64,000 bases of DNA from Phyllostachys edulis (taxonomy: Eukaryota > Streptophyta > Magnoliopsida > Poales > Poaceae): NCBI GenBank assembly GCA_036346405.1, contig CM070561.1:22042215-22106214 (forward strand), given 5' to 3'. Position numbers and translations under genes: made by a program. The notes under the pieces are model-generated. The model ran no database searches and was not told where the DNA came from. It was given only the letters and a program-made list of their open reading frames with translations. The number at the start of each line of letters is the position of its first letter. Position 1 is the stretch's first letter. Of this stretch, positions 34,973-48,189 are shown piece by piece.

Positions 34973-37900
34973 TGTGAGAGCCGCCGGACGATTTAACTCA
35001 AAATGCTTTACCTTCCACTTGGTTCTAGCATTCCGAATTAAATTTCCCCACTCTCGGGATAATGTGTACCTCCCAGAATCGCAATACACATACCCCCTCA
35101 CAAAACACAGCATCAATTCCATACACCAGTATTACAATACCGAGTCTTCATAATTTACTACATGTTCAACATACAACTTAGACTTCATACAAAAGGCCGA
35201 ACGGCCAAACACAAGATAGAGTACTAATATTGCAGTGGAAACATATGCCCTAAGATGGCAGTAAACAAAATCTGACTAGTTTGCCTCTTACCTACAAGGC
35301 AACCGACTGGGCCGGCAAGCTAGTCGTCGAAGTCAAAAGCGAAGTCGGTCTCACACTCGTTAACCCCTTGGGGTGAACCTCCTCTACAGCAATTAGATAA
35401 TGCAGTTGAGTACAAAAATTGTACTCGCAAGACTTACGATTAACAAACCTATACATAGCTACATGCAGGCTTAAATCAAAGAGATGGCTATAGGGTTCAT
35501 TTTCAGCGTAAAGCTACATTTTATTTGCATTAGTGTAATAGATTGAAGGCAATTTATCAAAACATATTTGAAATGATCAAATATCAGTGAGACAACAATT
35601 ATAAACATAATTAACTTCCTAGAGGTGACTAACCCTAGCCACCACATCAATAGCACGAATTACCCATTCGTACCACCCGATGTCAAGTTTTATCAAAAAG
35701 TTAAAGTCCAACTCTCGAAAGACCTCCCCAAGCGTGTCTGTAACCAAGGACTTGGCTATTCGAATAAATTTAACCCTGTAGGGGTGTACAACTTTACCCA
35801 CATGTCAGACCGCTCCTTTTGCCACACGATGAAGCACACTTCCGAAGGTATCCCGGCAGAGCTAAGTCCTACGAGACGTTTTTCAATGGAATGAGTTAAT
35901 TAAGAGTCGCACGTATGGGGGTTAATCCTCCATAAACCCGGGGACCCATAAGTTGTGTCGAAGACATCGATCAGTTATAACCATTGTTGATGCTCCCCGA
36001 GCATGGGAACCTAATTCCAGAACCCACCCCGCACATGCCCAACGACAACTGAACAACAAAACATTTTTTCCTACATCTACCACTAGCGACTCATTAATTA
36101 ACATCTCCCAAAGTACTGGGTCAAGAGGGGTTTTCAATACCCTCATGTGGTTACACGCAATAATGCTTGGTTTAGTGTAACAAGATGTTCGGTCCTTGTT
36201 GACTCGGGCACACAACTACACACCCAATATTCACACCATCCAACCATGTGCCTAAGTCTAAAATTTTTTGTTTTCATTTTTAGTTTTTCCAAATATGATA
36301 CATACGTGAGTACCGTAACTCAAATATTTAAAGTGATGTTGTAATGACCATCGCCGAAGCGATGATCCCCAAACTACTGTTCTAAGCATGGCTAAGCGAT
36401 AATAACCTACATACTAAATATAAAGTGACTAGAGCCCATCCATCGAGCTCTAAATCATAGCGGATGTTAACCTAGGCTCAGTAGTAAAGGATGGATATTT
36501 ACCTACAGTTAATTTAACTAATCAGGTAAACTATCGCGAACTGAGAAATAACTTGCCAATATAGCATGTATACATACAGTTGAAATTAAAATATTAGCAT
36601 GCGCAAATAATGAGATCAACGTGCATCAAAGGAGAACTGCTTGCCTTGCTGGAGATAATCCACTTGTTGCTGACGATCACTCTTGTATTCAATAGAATTG
36701 TTGAAACCTATCGAAAGAATCGAGAAGAACCAATAAGAACGAATAACATCGAATAAACCAAAAATATAAATTCATCCAACATGCACCAAACTCATACAGT
36801 AGGTAGAGTATGATTTTAAAAGAATTTAGAAACAAAAATCATTTTATTTGGAGTTAAGAAGAATTTTCTAGGAATTTTCCAAGTTAAAAGAATTTTTATA
36901 GTAACAAATAATCCTAATTGGAACTTAATTCTGACCAACAAATTTCTGTGGTAGTGACAAGTTTCAAACCTATTCCATGTTAAAGTACAAAAAGAAGGGA
37001 AACCAACAAAATTGGTTTCATTCAATTTGGAGTTAAAATGAAATAGATATGATTTTTTTTAATTTAATTGAATTAACAGTGCAAAAGTTAATTAAATTAG
37101 GAATTTTCTAAAAGCATTAATTCCTTTTTGACACCTGGCTGACCTAGCCATAGTGAATGACAAATAGGGTCCACAACACAAGACTTCGCACACGGTGGAG
37201 TCTGAGCACTTAATGGCCTCGAGCCCACTTGTCATACACTCTAGAGAAATTCAGATAATTAATCTACCTCAGTTTCTATTCATCGGGCCTGCTTGCCATA
37301 GAGATGTAACAGAAACTCAGCGCTAAGACAAAGATTTACTCGATGATTAGCATTTAAGCCAGGATTTGGTTCATAAACGCCTAGCTATAGTGGCGGTCGG
37401 AAAATGCCACGCAGAGTGCTCCCGGCCACGAGCTTTGCCGTCGAATCACCTGTGATTTTGGCCAGGACAGCGTGGGCTAAAGGTCAAAATGGAACCATCT
37501 AAACTTTGTGCACCCATTGGTGCTGGAGACGAGGTCAGTGGATGTCCGACATGGCAGCGCAGCTGTGATAGGCGGCGGTGGCGCTCGGCTAAGATGGCAA
37601 TCTCTAAACCGATAACGCTTTAACAATCTAGTGCACGCATGAGCTACTGGATGGTGCTAGGAACTCACCGTGATGACCCGGAGCCAAGGAGGTCAACGGA
37701 GACAGGCTAGCCATGGTGGTCCGAGGCGACACGATGGCTTCACCGTGGAGACGACACCTTAAGAGAAATGAGGGGAAAAGGGAGGTCGGGATAGCACATG
37801 TGAGGTCCCTAGGTGGTGATGGAGAGAGCAATTGGGAACTGGAGCTGCTTACTAGAGATGAGGAAGAAAAGACTTCTCATGGCCGGAAATGAGGAGAGAT

Positions 37901-39213
37901 CAAAATTCGATGATCCCTACAAATGAAACCCGAAATAAAATGAGGGGAAACACTTCTAGATGCCCGGAACATAAGATGACGCGGAGAGAATTGGAAAATA
38001 TTCACTGCAATGCTCGGAGCACCACGGCGGTGTCACGATCGGAAATGGAGAGCTTCAGCTTTTGGCCGTTCCTTTCGGTGGAAGAAGAAAGAGAGCTAGG
38101 GGAGTGGCTTGGGTGGCAAATGACAAGAATTGGAGCTCCAGGGTGGCTTTAAATAGGCGACGGGCCGAGGTTTCATGAGAGAGAGAGCTCCGCTCGGGCA
38201 TGACGCACGGCGAGAGTGATGGTTGGCGACAGGAGGTGACCGAGGGAGTTAATGCCGCCCAGGGCATGGGTGTGCAGCGGGACATGCGGCCGAGTGTGGC
38301 GCGCGATAAGCGATTTGGTCTTTGTGGCGCAACGAGGGCGAGTGGAGCCGCCACGGCGTGCGCGCTCGGCGAGGTGGCGTGGGGGTGCCGACCGCGTGTA
38401 GAAGAATGTCTACGAGTGGGACCAGGCTGCCAGCATCATAAGAGAAAGGGGCTGATCGGACCGCTGATGTTAAATCAGACAGTCCACATGAATAGGACGT
38501 TCTGACGGTCCGAATGGCCAAATCAATCCGGACCATTGAGAATAAATCGGACGGTCCATGTGATAGGTTACATTCGGACGGTCCGAATGGCTCAATCAAT
38601 CCGGACCATTCAGATCCAATTGGACGGTCCATAGTGAGGAGGTAAGTGGTGCGGTGCGGTGCAGGTTAGGCCAGACCAAGTTGGTCGGGTCCGGCTCGGT
38701 CGGAGGAACAGTAAATTCTGATTTGATCTAAAAGGCTAAGAAGATTAGGGATCTTGTTGACCTAGAAGATTAGATCCAAAAATTCCGAAAATTTTATGGG
38801 AGGGTACTAACTCTAGGAACAACCTTGCATAAATTTTCCAAATTTTTTCATGCAATGCATTTCGCTCTAGAAATGTTTCAATGTCCTATCCTAGGTTTTT
38901 GACCAAGGGTCTAATTGGTTTGACTAGCCCTTACAAAATAGCAAATAAATTCTAAAAATTATGAAATTTTTCAAGAGAGTCACTAATGTGATCCAAAAAC
39001 TAGGAAAAATAATTCCAGGGTAGGATCACAAGATTTGCTTTGAAAGCTTTCAAGGATTATGCTCCAAGTAAACTGAAGCATTAGGTCTTTGAAATTAAGA
39101 AATCCTTTGGAAGAATTTCCAGAAAATTCAAATGACAACATGAGGCATCAAAAGTTTTAAATTCTCCTCATTTTTATACATTTGAAACACAAACTATTGT
39201 TTGGAATGTTACA
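34973..39213 (-). mobile_element. Solo LTR (4,241 bp), same family as 19,738-23,765
   Basis: On the minus strand the LTR opens with TGTAACATTCCAAAC at 39,213 and closes with ...CGGCTCTCACA at 34,973. The insertion point is confirmed by the neighbouring MITE-like unit B, which keeps the uncut sequence 'ggagtatgacaagttctttt'. Here 'ggagtatg' lies left of the LTR and 'atatatcaagttctttt' lies right of it, so the target duplication was probably gtatg, now diverged on the right. A TATA-like TATTTAAA (minus strand, about 38,150) lies about 1.06 kb inside. No coding sequence is present. Confidence 0.8.
38455..38635 (-). repeat. GTCCGAA-type palindromic boxes in solo LTR 34,973-39,213
   Basis: Copies occur near 38,491 (gttctgacggtccgaatgg) and 38,571 (attcggacggtccgaatgg), with half-sites near 38,478, 38,549 and 38,620. 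They lie about 600-760 bp from the LTR start and upstream of the TATA-like site. Confidence 0.6.
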
Positions 39214-39273
39214 ATATATCAAGTTCTTTTAGGTGGTATATCAGAGGCGGGAGTAACTACTCCTAGGAGTAAA
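39214..39273. mobile_element. MITE-like unit A, right part
   Basis: This is the continuation of unit A after the solo LTR: 'caagttcttttaggtggtat' and 'gggagtaactactcc' match the end of unit B. It abuts unit B directly, so the two units are in tandem. Confidence 0.6.
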
Positions 39274-39631
39274 CCTTCTACTCCTGGGAGTAGTTACTCC
39301 CTATTATGTATCTCAAAATGTAGAGAGTATCTTGCGCAACCAAGAGTATGTATGTGTAGCATATGAGTATATAAGACAACCTAGGTGGTATTTACACCTT
39401 TTTAGGAGTGGTATGTACAATTTTTGTAGACATACTCCTTTTTATATGCGACTATGAAGGTATTTACAAAATATGATAAAAACTATGGACTCTCTTGAAA
39501 CTTTTTCGGCCGGTTTGCATTGGAGTGTTTTATAATTAGTATATGAGTATAACCAAAGTGATAAAGGAGTATGACAAGTTCTTTTAGGTGGTATATCAGA
39601 GGTGGGAGTAACTACTCTCGTGAGTAGAAGG
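39274..39631. mobile_element. MITE-like unit B (358 bp)
   Basis: The unit starts with CCTTCTACTC-n4-GAGTAG and ends with its reverse complement, CTACTC-n4-GAGTAGAAGG, giving terminal inverted repeats of about 26 bp. It has no coding capacity. The target duplication is not clear (aaa/gta on the left, tatta on the right), so I cannot assign a superfamily. Confidence 0.6.
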
Positions 39632-39639
39632 TATTAATC

Positions 39640-39642
<3 letters not shown>

Positions 39643-39701
<59 letters not shown>
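39643..39701. repeat. (AT)n microsatellite
   Basis: About 29 uninterrupted AT dinucleotides lie just outside the MITE-like unit B. Confidence 0.95.
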
Positions 39702-39703
<2 letters not shown>

Positions 39704-39807
39704 GATTCTTCAAGAGGTGCCAAAAATTTAATTATTTCTCGTCTATTTGATGTTTTCATGTCTATTTTCCATGAAATGCTCACTATGTTCGCTCCATTGG
39801 AGTTGCA

Positions 39808-41216
39808 TAGGTCTGGAAAAAAAGCTCGAAACTCGCAACCTGGCTTGGCTCATAACGAGCTCGAGCCGGCATGAGCTCGTGATTTTTTGAGCCGAGCCCT
39901 GTCCTCAACTCGATACAAAAACGAGCCGAGCCCGAGCCGCTCGGTGAGCCATTTGGTTCGTGCCGCACGAAGGTCCACGAAGACGAAGGCCCACACTGAG
40001 ACGCTTGAGTCCCGATCCCATCCACTACCTCTTCCAAATCCCCACTACGCTCTTGAGTCCCATTCCCCTGCACCTATTCCAAATCCCCACTCCAGACTGA
40101 GTCTTCCGCCTCCCCACCGCTCCTCCGCCACCGCCCTGTCCTCCTCCACTGCCTCGTCCTCCTCCACCGCCCCTTCCTTCACCTCACTCCTCCATCCTAT
40201 GCCTTGCCGCTCCTAACATCGAGGCCTCCACGCGCAGCCCTCGCCGTGTGCTCCCCTTGTCCTCCTCTGGTCCTCCCTAGCCCCATGCTCGGTGCTCCCC
40301 TCGTCCTCTCCCTACGTCGCTCGCCCTGTCCACTGCTCCTCTCTTGGTCGGATTTGCAGTGCTTTGTGCGGCAAAAGCCCGCGAGCTCCGTTGATGGCAC
40401 CGAAGTAGCGGCAGATGAGGGCAATGGCCGACACCTCGCCAAGGTGCTGTCCGTTCCCCACCTCACCGCGATTGGTAACTGGTATCATGGCACTCAGCAC
40501 TGTGATAGTTACCTGCTTTGGAGCACTAGATGTTTGGATGCAGTACTCTAGTGGAGCATACATGTGCTTCAAGTTACCTTTCCAACATTTTCGGTGAACT
40601 ATACATATAGAAAAAAATGAGCAAGAGGTGCTTGTTATTGGGGTCTTTTGTCTTGGCATTGATGGCTTTCTAGAGGAAGATTTTGTTCTTGATGTTGTAA
40701 TGGCTATTTTGGAGCTTACAGAATTTTCACTAAAATAAATTTCCCTTTCTAAAAAGAAGTGTAACTAATAAAACCTGGTTTTTAATCTTTTCTTGCAATA
40801 GCTTGCCTAGTTTTTCTTCAAAGAGATTTATTATTCTAGTTCTGTGCCATCAAATTCAAAAAGTAAACCAAATTCTCACTTGCGATCTTAGGATTGTTGT
40901 TACCTCAATGGTTAACTTATTACCACTGCATGTAATTCTTGCAATTGATGCCTGATCACATGTCACATTGGTATCAAGTGGCAATCTGTGATAGAAATCT
41001 TGTTCTTCCTGTAATCAGATCATTCACTAATTGAATTGAAATCTATACCTCACTATCACATAACGTATGCAGCACAGGCTCGTTAGAAGCTCGCAAGCCA
41101 GATCGAGCCAGATTCCGAGCTGAGCCTCCCTCCCGACTCGTTTCCAAAACAAGCGGAGCCTACTGTTCACTCGAGCTAAAACGAGCCTAACTCAGCTCGA
41201 CTCCTTTCCACCCCTA
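39808..41216. mobile_element. Non-autonomous hAT element (1,409 bp)
   Basis: The ends TAGGTCTGGAAA (left) and the complement of TAGGGGTGGAAA (right) form short inverted repeats. They are flanked by a perfect 8 bp duplication, gagttgca (39800-39807 and 41217-41224). Subterminal regions are rich in GAGCTCG and GAGCCGAG words at both ends (39,830-39,955 and 41,070-41,200). The middle (39,960-40,360) is GC-rich and includes a Pro/Ser-rich frame at 39887-40216, perhaps captured host DNA, but I recognise no domain and see no hAT transposase. Confidence 0.85.
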
Positions 41217-41224
41217 GAGTTGCA

Positions 41225-41451
41225 TGCCATAAAGTGTACAAAATTCTAAAGGCTTTGATTTCAGTCTGATCATTAATGTAAATAGAAAAAATCCAGCTCA
41301 TTTTTGTTGTTGTCACTTCGAATCGATGCTTAAGAGGAGCTTTATTTTCTTAATTAATAGGGCGTTAGGAAATTGTGACTTCTCTGGTGTCCTTTTATGT
41401 TTTGTATTTTGTCCCCTATATTTGTTTAGGTATTTTTGTAGTATCTTGTTG
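41225..41451. other. Spacer between the hAT and the large CACTA element
   Basis: AT-rich DNA with no feature I can identify. It ends in the ttg target duplication of the CACTA element (41449-41451) and was originally continuous with 59,629 onward. Confidence 0.5.
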
Positions 41452-41469
41452 CACTACCAGAAGTCCGGA

Positions 41470-41875
41470 TTTTCCCGAGTGCCAAAAACACTCGGGAAAA
41501 TAGGAAAAACACTCGGGATAGATTAGTCGGGGTAAAAACAGTTTCCCGAGTGTTACACTCGGAAACTAAAACTTTCCTGAGTGCAAATGTATACACTCGG
41601 GAAAGACAAAACACTCGGGAGAAAATATGTCTCAACAGCTTGTTGTACCGTAACGGAAACCTTTACCGAGTGTGCATACTCGGGAACGTAGTGAACGAAA
41701 CACTCGGGAAAATTACTGTGCCGGATCTAGGAGGGACGAAAACAGGAAAAAAAATTGCCACGTGGCCAAGTTGTCCCGAGTGTCGACACTCGGGAAAGTT
41801 TTGGCATAGTTCCCGAGTGTCCACACTCGGGAAAGTTTTGGCATAGTTCCTGAGTATTGACACTCGGGAATTTTC
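41470..41875. repeat. Left subterminal repeats of the large CACTA element
   Basis: More than fifteen copies of the core 'cactcggga' or its complement 'tcccgagtg' occur, some as hairpin pairs (for example 41,483-41,500 and 41,776-41,796). Such arrays bind the CACTA accessory transposase in the studied En/Spm elements. Confidence 0.85.
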
Positions 41876-42046
41876 CGAACAGCACCAACCCATTTTCCAC
41901 TAATTTTGTATATTCGATTTTGCATTTAATTTTGAACTATTGACAGGAAACTCAGCAATCAAATAATCCATACATTCCACAACAAGAAAAATACCACAAT
42001 TCATTACATATATAGATTCAACAATATTAACATAATTCCCGAGCTC

Positions 42047-42121
<75 letters not shown>

Positions 42122-44370
42122 AAAAGGCATGATACATGTAATAGTTCCCGAGCTCACAACATTCAAGTTCAAATTAGAAAATCTAAGCATAAGGTATGAT
42201 ACATATAACAGTTCCAAGTAGTAATTTCACAGAGTCTTATCTGTAATGCATCAAACAAAAACACAATATCACTGCTACCATTTGCATAGAATTCCCTGCT
42301 TCAATCTTCTGTTCTATGTTATTATGGAGGATGCGACGGGGATCACAGGGTTTCATACGTATTACTCCAGCATCATTTTGTGAGTTCTACAGATACAACA
42401 AAACTTAATATTAGTGCCATCTTACAACAAAAGTAAGGAATTGATATTACATGAAAAGATAGTTAACCTAACTATTGACAACACATATAACCTACAAGCT
42501 AATAAATGCACATGTTGATGTTTTAGCATGCTAGTATGTCATCTTTAATTCGTTCATTTTACTCTCTACTTCAAAACGTTGATGTTTTAGCAAGCTAGTT
42601 TTGGTTTGCAATTTGTGGTACTTTTTTGCTTCTATGAACAACATTTTCCACTAAATTCTGTCGAAATGCTTGTCAGTAGTAGTATCAGAGAGATAAGTAT
42701 ACAGGCACACAATATTATTAATTAATACATCAAATAGTTTCTTATTCTATTTGTATAGAGCTAAAACAACATCTATTTTTTATGGGATAGAGTAATTTTT
42801 CTGAAGAAAGTTTTGTGACTGATGCTGAGAAGACCTTTCAGTTTCATGTAGTAATGGATTTTACGCCATTCCCTTCAATTTGTCCCAAGCTTAATTACAA
42901 TGGTTAATTTCATAAGTTTCAACAGTAATTCATTTATAGTGAAACTATATATTTCAAAAGTTTACAGAGCAATATATTGCAATATTTTTGTCAATGGTCA
43001 TATTTACTACACAATTAAGAGATAAATAAGTGATAAAAAGGCCACACTAACAGAATATAGTGTTCATAATCATACCTCAAACATAAAAAGAAAAATAGTG
43101 TTCATATTCAAATGTAAAATGTTATATATGGAGGATAGTACTATTTTAAATGCCAAACAAACTTACTTTGTAAAATTGAAATAGTCAATAGGTATAAATT
43201 CTAAAACAATTATATATGGCGGACAAATGGCTGAATTGATCATTATTTATACATGTTTTAAAAATTTATGGTCACATAATTTGTATCGATTTGGAAGCAT
43301 GTATATATCTGACTCCATAATAATATCTCATATAGGATAATTTGAAGGTATGCCTCTCGAGAATCATTATTTGTACATACTCAAACATATAGGCCTCTGT
43401 AATTCAAACATAAATAAAATAAAATTTACACCTTGCCCTTATATTGTTATTTTCTTGTAAAAATAACTTGTATTTAGTTCTGAAGCCGCTTGAGATAGTG
43501 TAAACATCGATGGAGTATATAAACATCATTATTCTTGAACATGCTTTTACTTGATTGTGGCTAGCTAGTAGTAGTATACATGCCATAACTTCACAATGAG
43601 TTCCTGCACCAGTGGGGAAAAGAACTTCATATAATCATATACACCTAGCCCACAAAAGTAGTGTTCTAGAAATTAATTATATCTGTAGAAAAACTGAATA
43701 TTCTCTACCGGTGAATTGAAAACGCGTCCTATCCAACAAAGTCATTGTTGCCATATAATGGAGGTAAAAATGTGTGGTTGTAGTTATCGGTGTTGCAACT
43801 TCCATGGTGTTAACATCAAGGTAGCGGCATGTGTTGACAAAATTAAGATGCCAACATATATAGCACTTTAATCTTACGATGATGTAAGATGTTACCACCA
43901 TGATACTTTTGTCGACTACAAGCGTGATATTTAATGTTTGTAACATGATTTATTTTTGATAATCGGCGCTAATCGAGTAAACAAGCACATTGATGCCACG
44001 TTAGTTTCACTTAATTACTCCGCTTTCAGTTGATGTCGTGAATGATTAAAACACACAACCTATGAGTATTAGTTAGTCTCGTGCATGCTTGATGTCCAAT
44101 GAAATGTAATAACATTAATAAGAAATGAAACCATGCATTTTCTTGATCAATTCGAGATAGTTTCAGTTTAAGTGGTCTAGGGGCCTAAATGTTCTTTTAG
44201 TCGTGATTTGGTTAAGTAATGTGAATATGTGATGATTATGGTGCATAGAATTTAGTGTGACCTTCTTGTAGTGGGTCAAGCAAGCAAAGTGCAACATAAT
44301 CGTAAATACATTGTAGGCCATACATAACTATTAATCCATTGATTTGAGCAGTTAATGTGCATGTATGTAC
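41876..44370. other. AT-rich interior of the large CACTA element
   Basis: I see no recognisable exon here. The stretch includes a (TA)n run at 42,050-42,118, bracketed by a direct repeat 'attcccgagctcacaa' (about 42,034) and 'gttcccgagctcacaa' (about 42,144). Confidence 0.45.
42050..42118. repeat. (TA)n microsatellite
   Basis: About 34 TA dinucleotides inside the large CACTA element. Confidence 0.95.
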
Positions 44371-44859
44371 CTTAGCCAAAAAGCGTGTATTCCTTGTGAA
44401 GATGCTCGACCACATCTTCACAAAGATCAGAATTCCATTCTCCAAATAGCCAAGATAGACAAGGGCTTAACCCACCCTTCCAATGACATTGTTGAAGTCA
44501 TTTGTGATGACGTTGAGTTCCTTGTACTTGAACCTCCGGTTCTCGAATGGATTAGTGAACGAGCCACATCTAGAGGCAAAGATAAGCACTTATCATATTT
44601 TAGCACACATGGAGGATGAATGCCAAGCAAGCATGCTAAATTCCTTAGTAATGCTACTGCTCATGGGGCACTTTTAACTTAGTTACTGGTCTCTTCTTTC
44701 TTACGTGCCAAATGACAAGCACAAGTAGAGTCACAGACGAAGAGCACTATTGCAGCAAGAATTGGGACAACAATCTCAAGTACAAGGTTTGTCTTGTTCT
44801 TCTTGTTGTTTGGAATTGGGTTGCGAGTAGTTTCACAAAGGTTTGGGTTATTGTTGATC
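44371..44859 (-). pseudogene. Captured LRR receptor-like kinase fragment
   Basis: Two minus-strand exons are recognisable. The first (from 44,859, after a TTTCTAG acceptor, to about 44,690) reads NNNPNLCETTRNP, then NKTNLVLEIVVPILAAIVLF. That is the end of the leucine-rich-repeat ectodomain plus the transmembrane helix. The second (44569-44371, acceptor CTCTAG, donor AAG|GTAC) reads ENRRFKYKELNVITNDFNNVIG, then LVYLGYLENG and FVKM, the start of the kinase domain with the ATP-binding Lys retained. A stop codon lies in the glycine-rich loop. The rest of the kinase is missing. The closest family as I know it is the LRR-I (malectin-like) receptor kinases. Confidence 0.75.
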
Positions 44860-47459
44860 CTAGAAAGCAGAATGCTTATGGGTGAAAGAAAGCTTGGAAT
44901 GTACTTGAAAGTAAATTAGAAATATCGGTTGAGTCGGTGTGAAGTTATTTAAGAGAATGCCGCATGATCCCTTGAGTTAGACATCAGTATATACTAGTCT
45001 CCTAGCTTATGAGTGAAAAAGAAGAATCCACAAATGTTCGCATGACATGCAAATAAATAAAATGTGGCCCTCTATGCCGCACTAGAATTACATGCACACA
45101 CATGCGCACCCCAACACCATGTGGCGACCCGACCCAGGGCGCACCCAGGAGGTCCCTCAGGACCTCCTAGGAGGTCCGCAAAGGACTCCCAGGACGTCCT
45201 AGGGGACATCCCGGTAGGACCGCACAGACCTCCCGAGAGGTCCGGGAGGACCACTCGGAGGTCTAGGGTCCTGACCCGAGGAGGCCGCTGGACCTCAGAG
45301 CTCCCCAAGCTCCACTTCCTGACCCGAGGGAGGTCCAAGAGGAACCACCCCGAGGAGGTTGTGGGGCTTGGGGACAAGCCTCAAGTCCTCTGCGATCTAA
45401 ACCAGCCCCTAAAGATTAATGACTGGTTCTCACAGCAAGCAAGTGATAACATAGACATCCACAACAGCTTTATTAACATCAAAAGAGAGTTGATTACAAG
45501 GGGTTGCTTACAAGCTCCAGCAACCAAGAGCACAAAACACAGTGGAAAACCAAAAGGGAGACTCCATCCATTACACCATAGGTGACTGACTAGAAAGCGT
45601 GGCCTAATTGATTTGGTCATCCTCATCATCATAGAATTCTTCACCTGCTCAATTCATGAATCAAGCAAGAGTGAGCACAACTACCGTGCTCGCAAGTTAC
45701 ACCCGTCAATTAACAGAATGACATGCATAGGGATATATCAAGGGAAGGCATATTAGGGTTGATTTGCATAAAGCCAATTTTATTTCAATTACGAATACTA
45801 ACTTTCAAGGCAGGATACAATAGTTAAAATTCATTTTTGTAAATTTCATTCTCAGTTGGATAACATTCATCATCAAGATGGTGAAGGATACCCTCCTGTC
45901 ACACGAATCCCCGCCCAAACCCCAAATTTGGACAGCAATCCAAAACCAGGTTCGTAAGTCCTTTGAAAGCCAAAACCAAGATCTAACTTTGAGTGACATT
46001 GCCAGCATGTCCATGACCGCGGACACGGCTATTCGAATAGGTTTACACTCTGGAGAGGTTGTACACTTTACCCACATGACATGAATTCTCTAGTTTGCTT
46101 GGCATCCGTCGATACCATCTCACACTTCCTTTGGTGAGAGGTCTAGAGCACATGACAAGACCTTTACAATAAATCATTCCACCATAGTCCACCCACTATA
46201 AGGTTTCGCTCCCATTGGACTTTCTGTCCACAGGGTTTAGGCCCCCTCTTGAGCTAGGTGGGTACAACATAGTCATAAAAAGATAGGCCATAAAGACCAC
46301 CCACTATTCCACCGGATCGACTATGATGGAACTCTACAAATTATTCGGCCAGGTCTCATGCCCTGTACTGGAGACATGTGGTTGCACGGTTGTGGCATAG
46401 CCCATTATAGGCCTAGCAAGAGGTGTCTCAAAGACCGGTCCTTAACTGACTTGGGCGACAAACCTCAAACCTGGGTCATCGGATCACACGACCCCCGTGC
46501 ATAGACATGCACCAACCAAACAACCAGCTTCACCCAAGTCCAAATCATTTTCCATTACTTTGCTTTTCAAACCTCCATGGCACACCAATGCCATGGCCAT
46601 TTGTAAAACCTCCATGACACACCAATGCCATGGCCGAAACCTCCATAACACACCAATGCCATGGCCCAAATCATTTGAATGAGTGATATTTTTGGTCAAA
46701 ACTTCCCAAAGCAAGATTTTGGTCTAAGCAAGACTAAGCATTCCATTTTTCAAAAGCCTCGGCCCTCACTATTGCAAGAACCAGATTTTACCTAGGGTGA
46801 CAATGGGGTTGATTCAACATAGACAGTGGCCATACCAAGGAACTAGGCATAACTATGAATTGAGAGATAGGCATTGAAATAACTTAGTAAAAGTAAGCAT
46901 GCATACATCTTTGAAACCGACATAAATATCTTGAAGTAATGGGTGCAATATGATCAAGAGTGTAACTTGCCTTGCTCAAAGTCTTGAGCTTCTTCCTCTC
47001 CTTCACAGAACTCTGGTTCCTCACGGTCTTGACAATCTACATGGTGAAAACCAAATGACTCAAATAGAGCTCCAACAAGATCCAAAAGAAATCTTAATAA
47101 AACTCCAAGGTAAACCAACAGAGAGATTGGGAGGTCAGGAGGAGGTCCAACGAGCTTGTTGGAGGAGGTCCAGAGAATGCTCGGTTGAGCCAAGGACTGA
47201 AAATGGGGGAAAATGAGAAAGGAAGGGCTGCCCAAGCTATATGTAGCTGGAGCCCTAGAGCTTTCCCACGCTATGGTATTCAGGAGTTGGTAGAAAGGAC
47301 CATGAGGGCAGGTAAGAAATGTGACAAAAGCATGTCACGGGTACTGCCAAAGTGGTAGCATTTAATGCGATTCAACAGGCATTAAATGTGGGGAAGACTT
47401 CCATGCTCAAGTACTCAGTCAAAGGATAAAAGAAAACTGGGTGTGGCTGCCAAGTAGGT

Positions 47460-47770
47460 CCAGCCAAGACCCGCAAAGGAGGTCCTACAGAGACCTTGAG
47501 GAGGTCCCGCAGAGAACAAGGGGAGATCCTCACCCACAGGGGAGGTCCTGACGGTTGGATCTCCAAAAAGGAGGTTGAACGGCCAAGATTAAGTGCGAAG
47601 GGGGAGGTCTGCGGAGGTAAGAGGAGATCCTCACCCGCAAGGGAGGTCTAGACGGTTGGATCTCCAGAAGGGAGGTCCAACGGTCAAGATCAAATGCAAA
47701 CGGGGAGGTTTGCAAAGGTAAGAGGAGATCCTCACCCGCAATGGAGGTCTTATCTGTTAGATTTGCAAAG
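47460..47770. repeat. Tandem repeats, unit about 115 bp, in the GGAGGTC-rich LTR
   Basis: About two and a half units, each containing 'ggagatcctcacccgcaa', 'ggaggtc', 'acggttggatctccag' and 'acggtcaagatcaaatgc' type words, run into the shorter-unit array that follows. Confidence 0.65.
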
Positions 47771-47771
47771 G

Positions 47772-48137
47772 AGGGAGGTCTGGATGGTTAAGATCTCTAA
47801 GGGGGAGGTCTTAACGGCCAGATCTACAAGGAGGAGAATTCAGACGGTTAAGATCTCCAAGGGGAGGTCTTAACGGCCAGATCTACAAGGAGGGAGGTCT
47901 GGACGGTTAAGATCTCCAAAGGGGAGGTCTTAACGGCCAGATCTACAAAGGAGGAGGTCTGGACGGTTAAGATCTCCAAGGGGAGGTCTTAACGGCCAGA
48001 TCTACAAGGAGGGAGGTCTGGACGGTTAAGATCTCCAAGGGGAGGTCTTAACGGCCAGATCTACAAGGAGGGAGGTCTGGACGGTTAAGATCTTCAAGGG
48101 GGAGGTCTTAACGGCCAGATTTACAAGGAGGGAGGTG
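47772..48137. repeat. Tandem array, unit about 59 bp, six copies
   Basis: Each unit contains 'ggttaagatctccaag', 'ggaggtcttaacggccagat' and 'ctacaaggaggga'. Copies start near 47,787, 47,847, 47,905, 47,963, 48,022 and 48,080. 'gacggttaagatc' and 'cttaacggccagatc' within each unit are partly complementary. Confidence 0.85.
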
Positions 48138-48189
48138 GATGATAGCGAGATAGGAAGCGGGAGCCATTGGATTCCAATCGAACTGCCCA

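Noticed and set aside
40204..40551. Overlapping frames on both strands inside the hAT element
   Set aside because: GC-rich, Pro/Ser/Arg content, open on both strands, no transposase or host domain recognised.
44483..44677. Plus-strand frames overlapping the receptor-kinase exons
   Set aside because: Shadows of the minus-strand kinase exon, whose splice sites and motifs are clear.
47772..48137. Regular repeats that could suggest a CRISPR array
   Set aside because: The units are direct tandem repeats without unique spacers, in a plant LTR.
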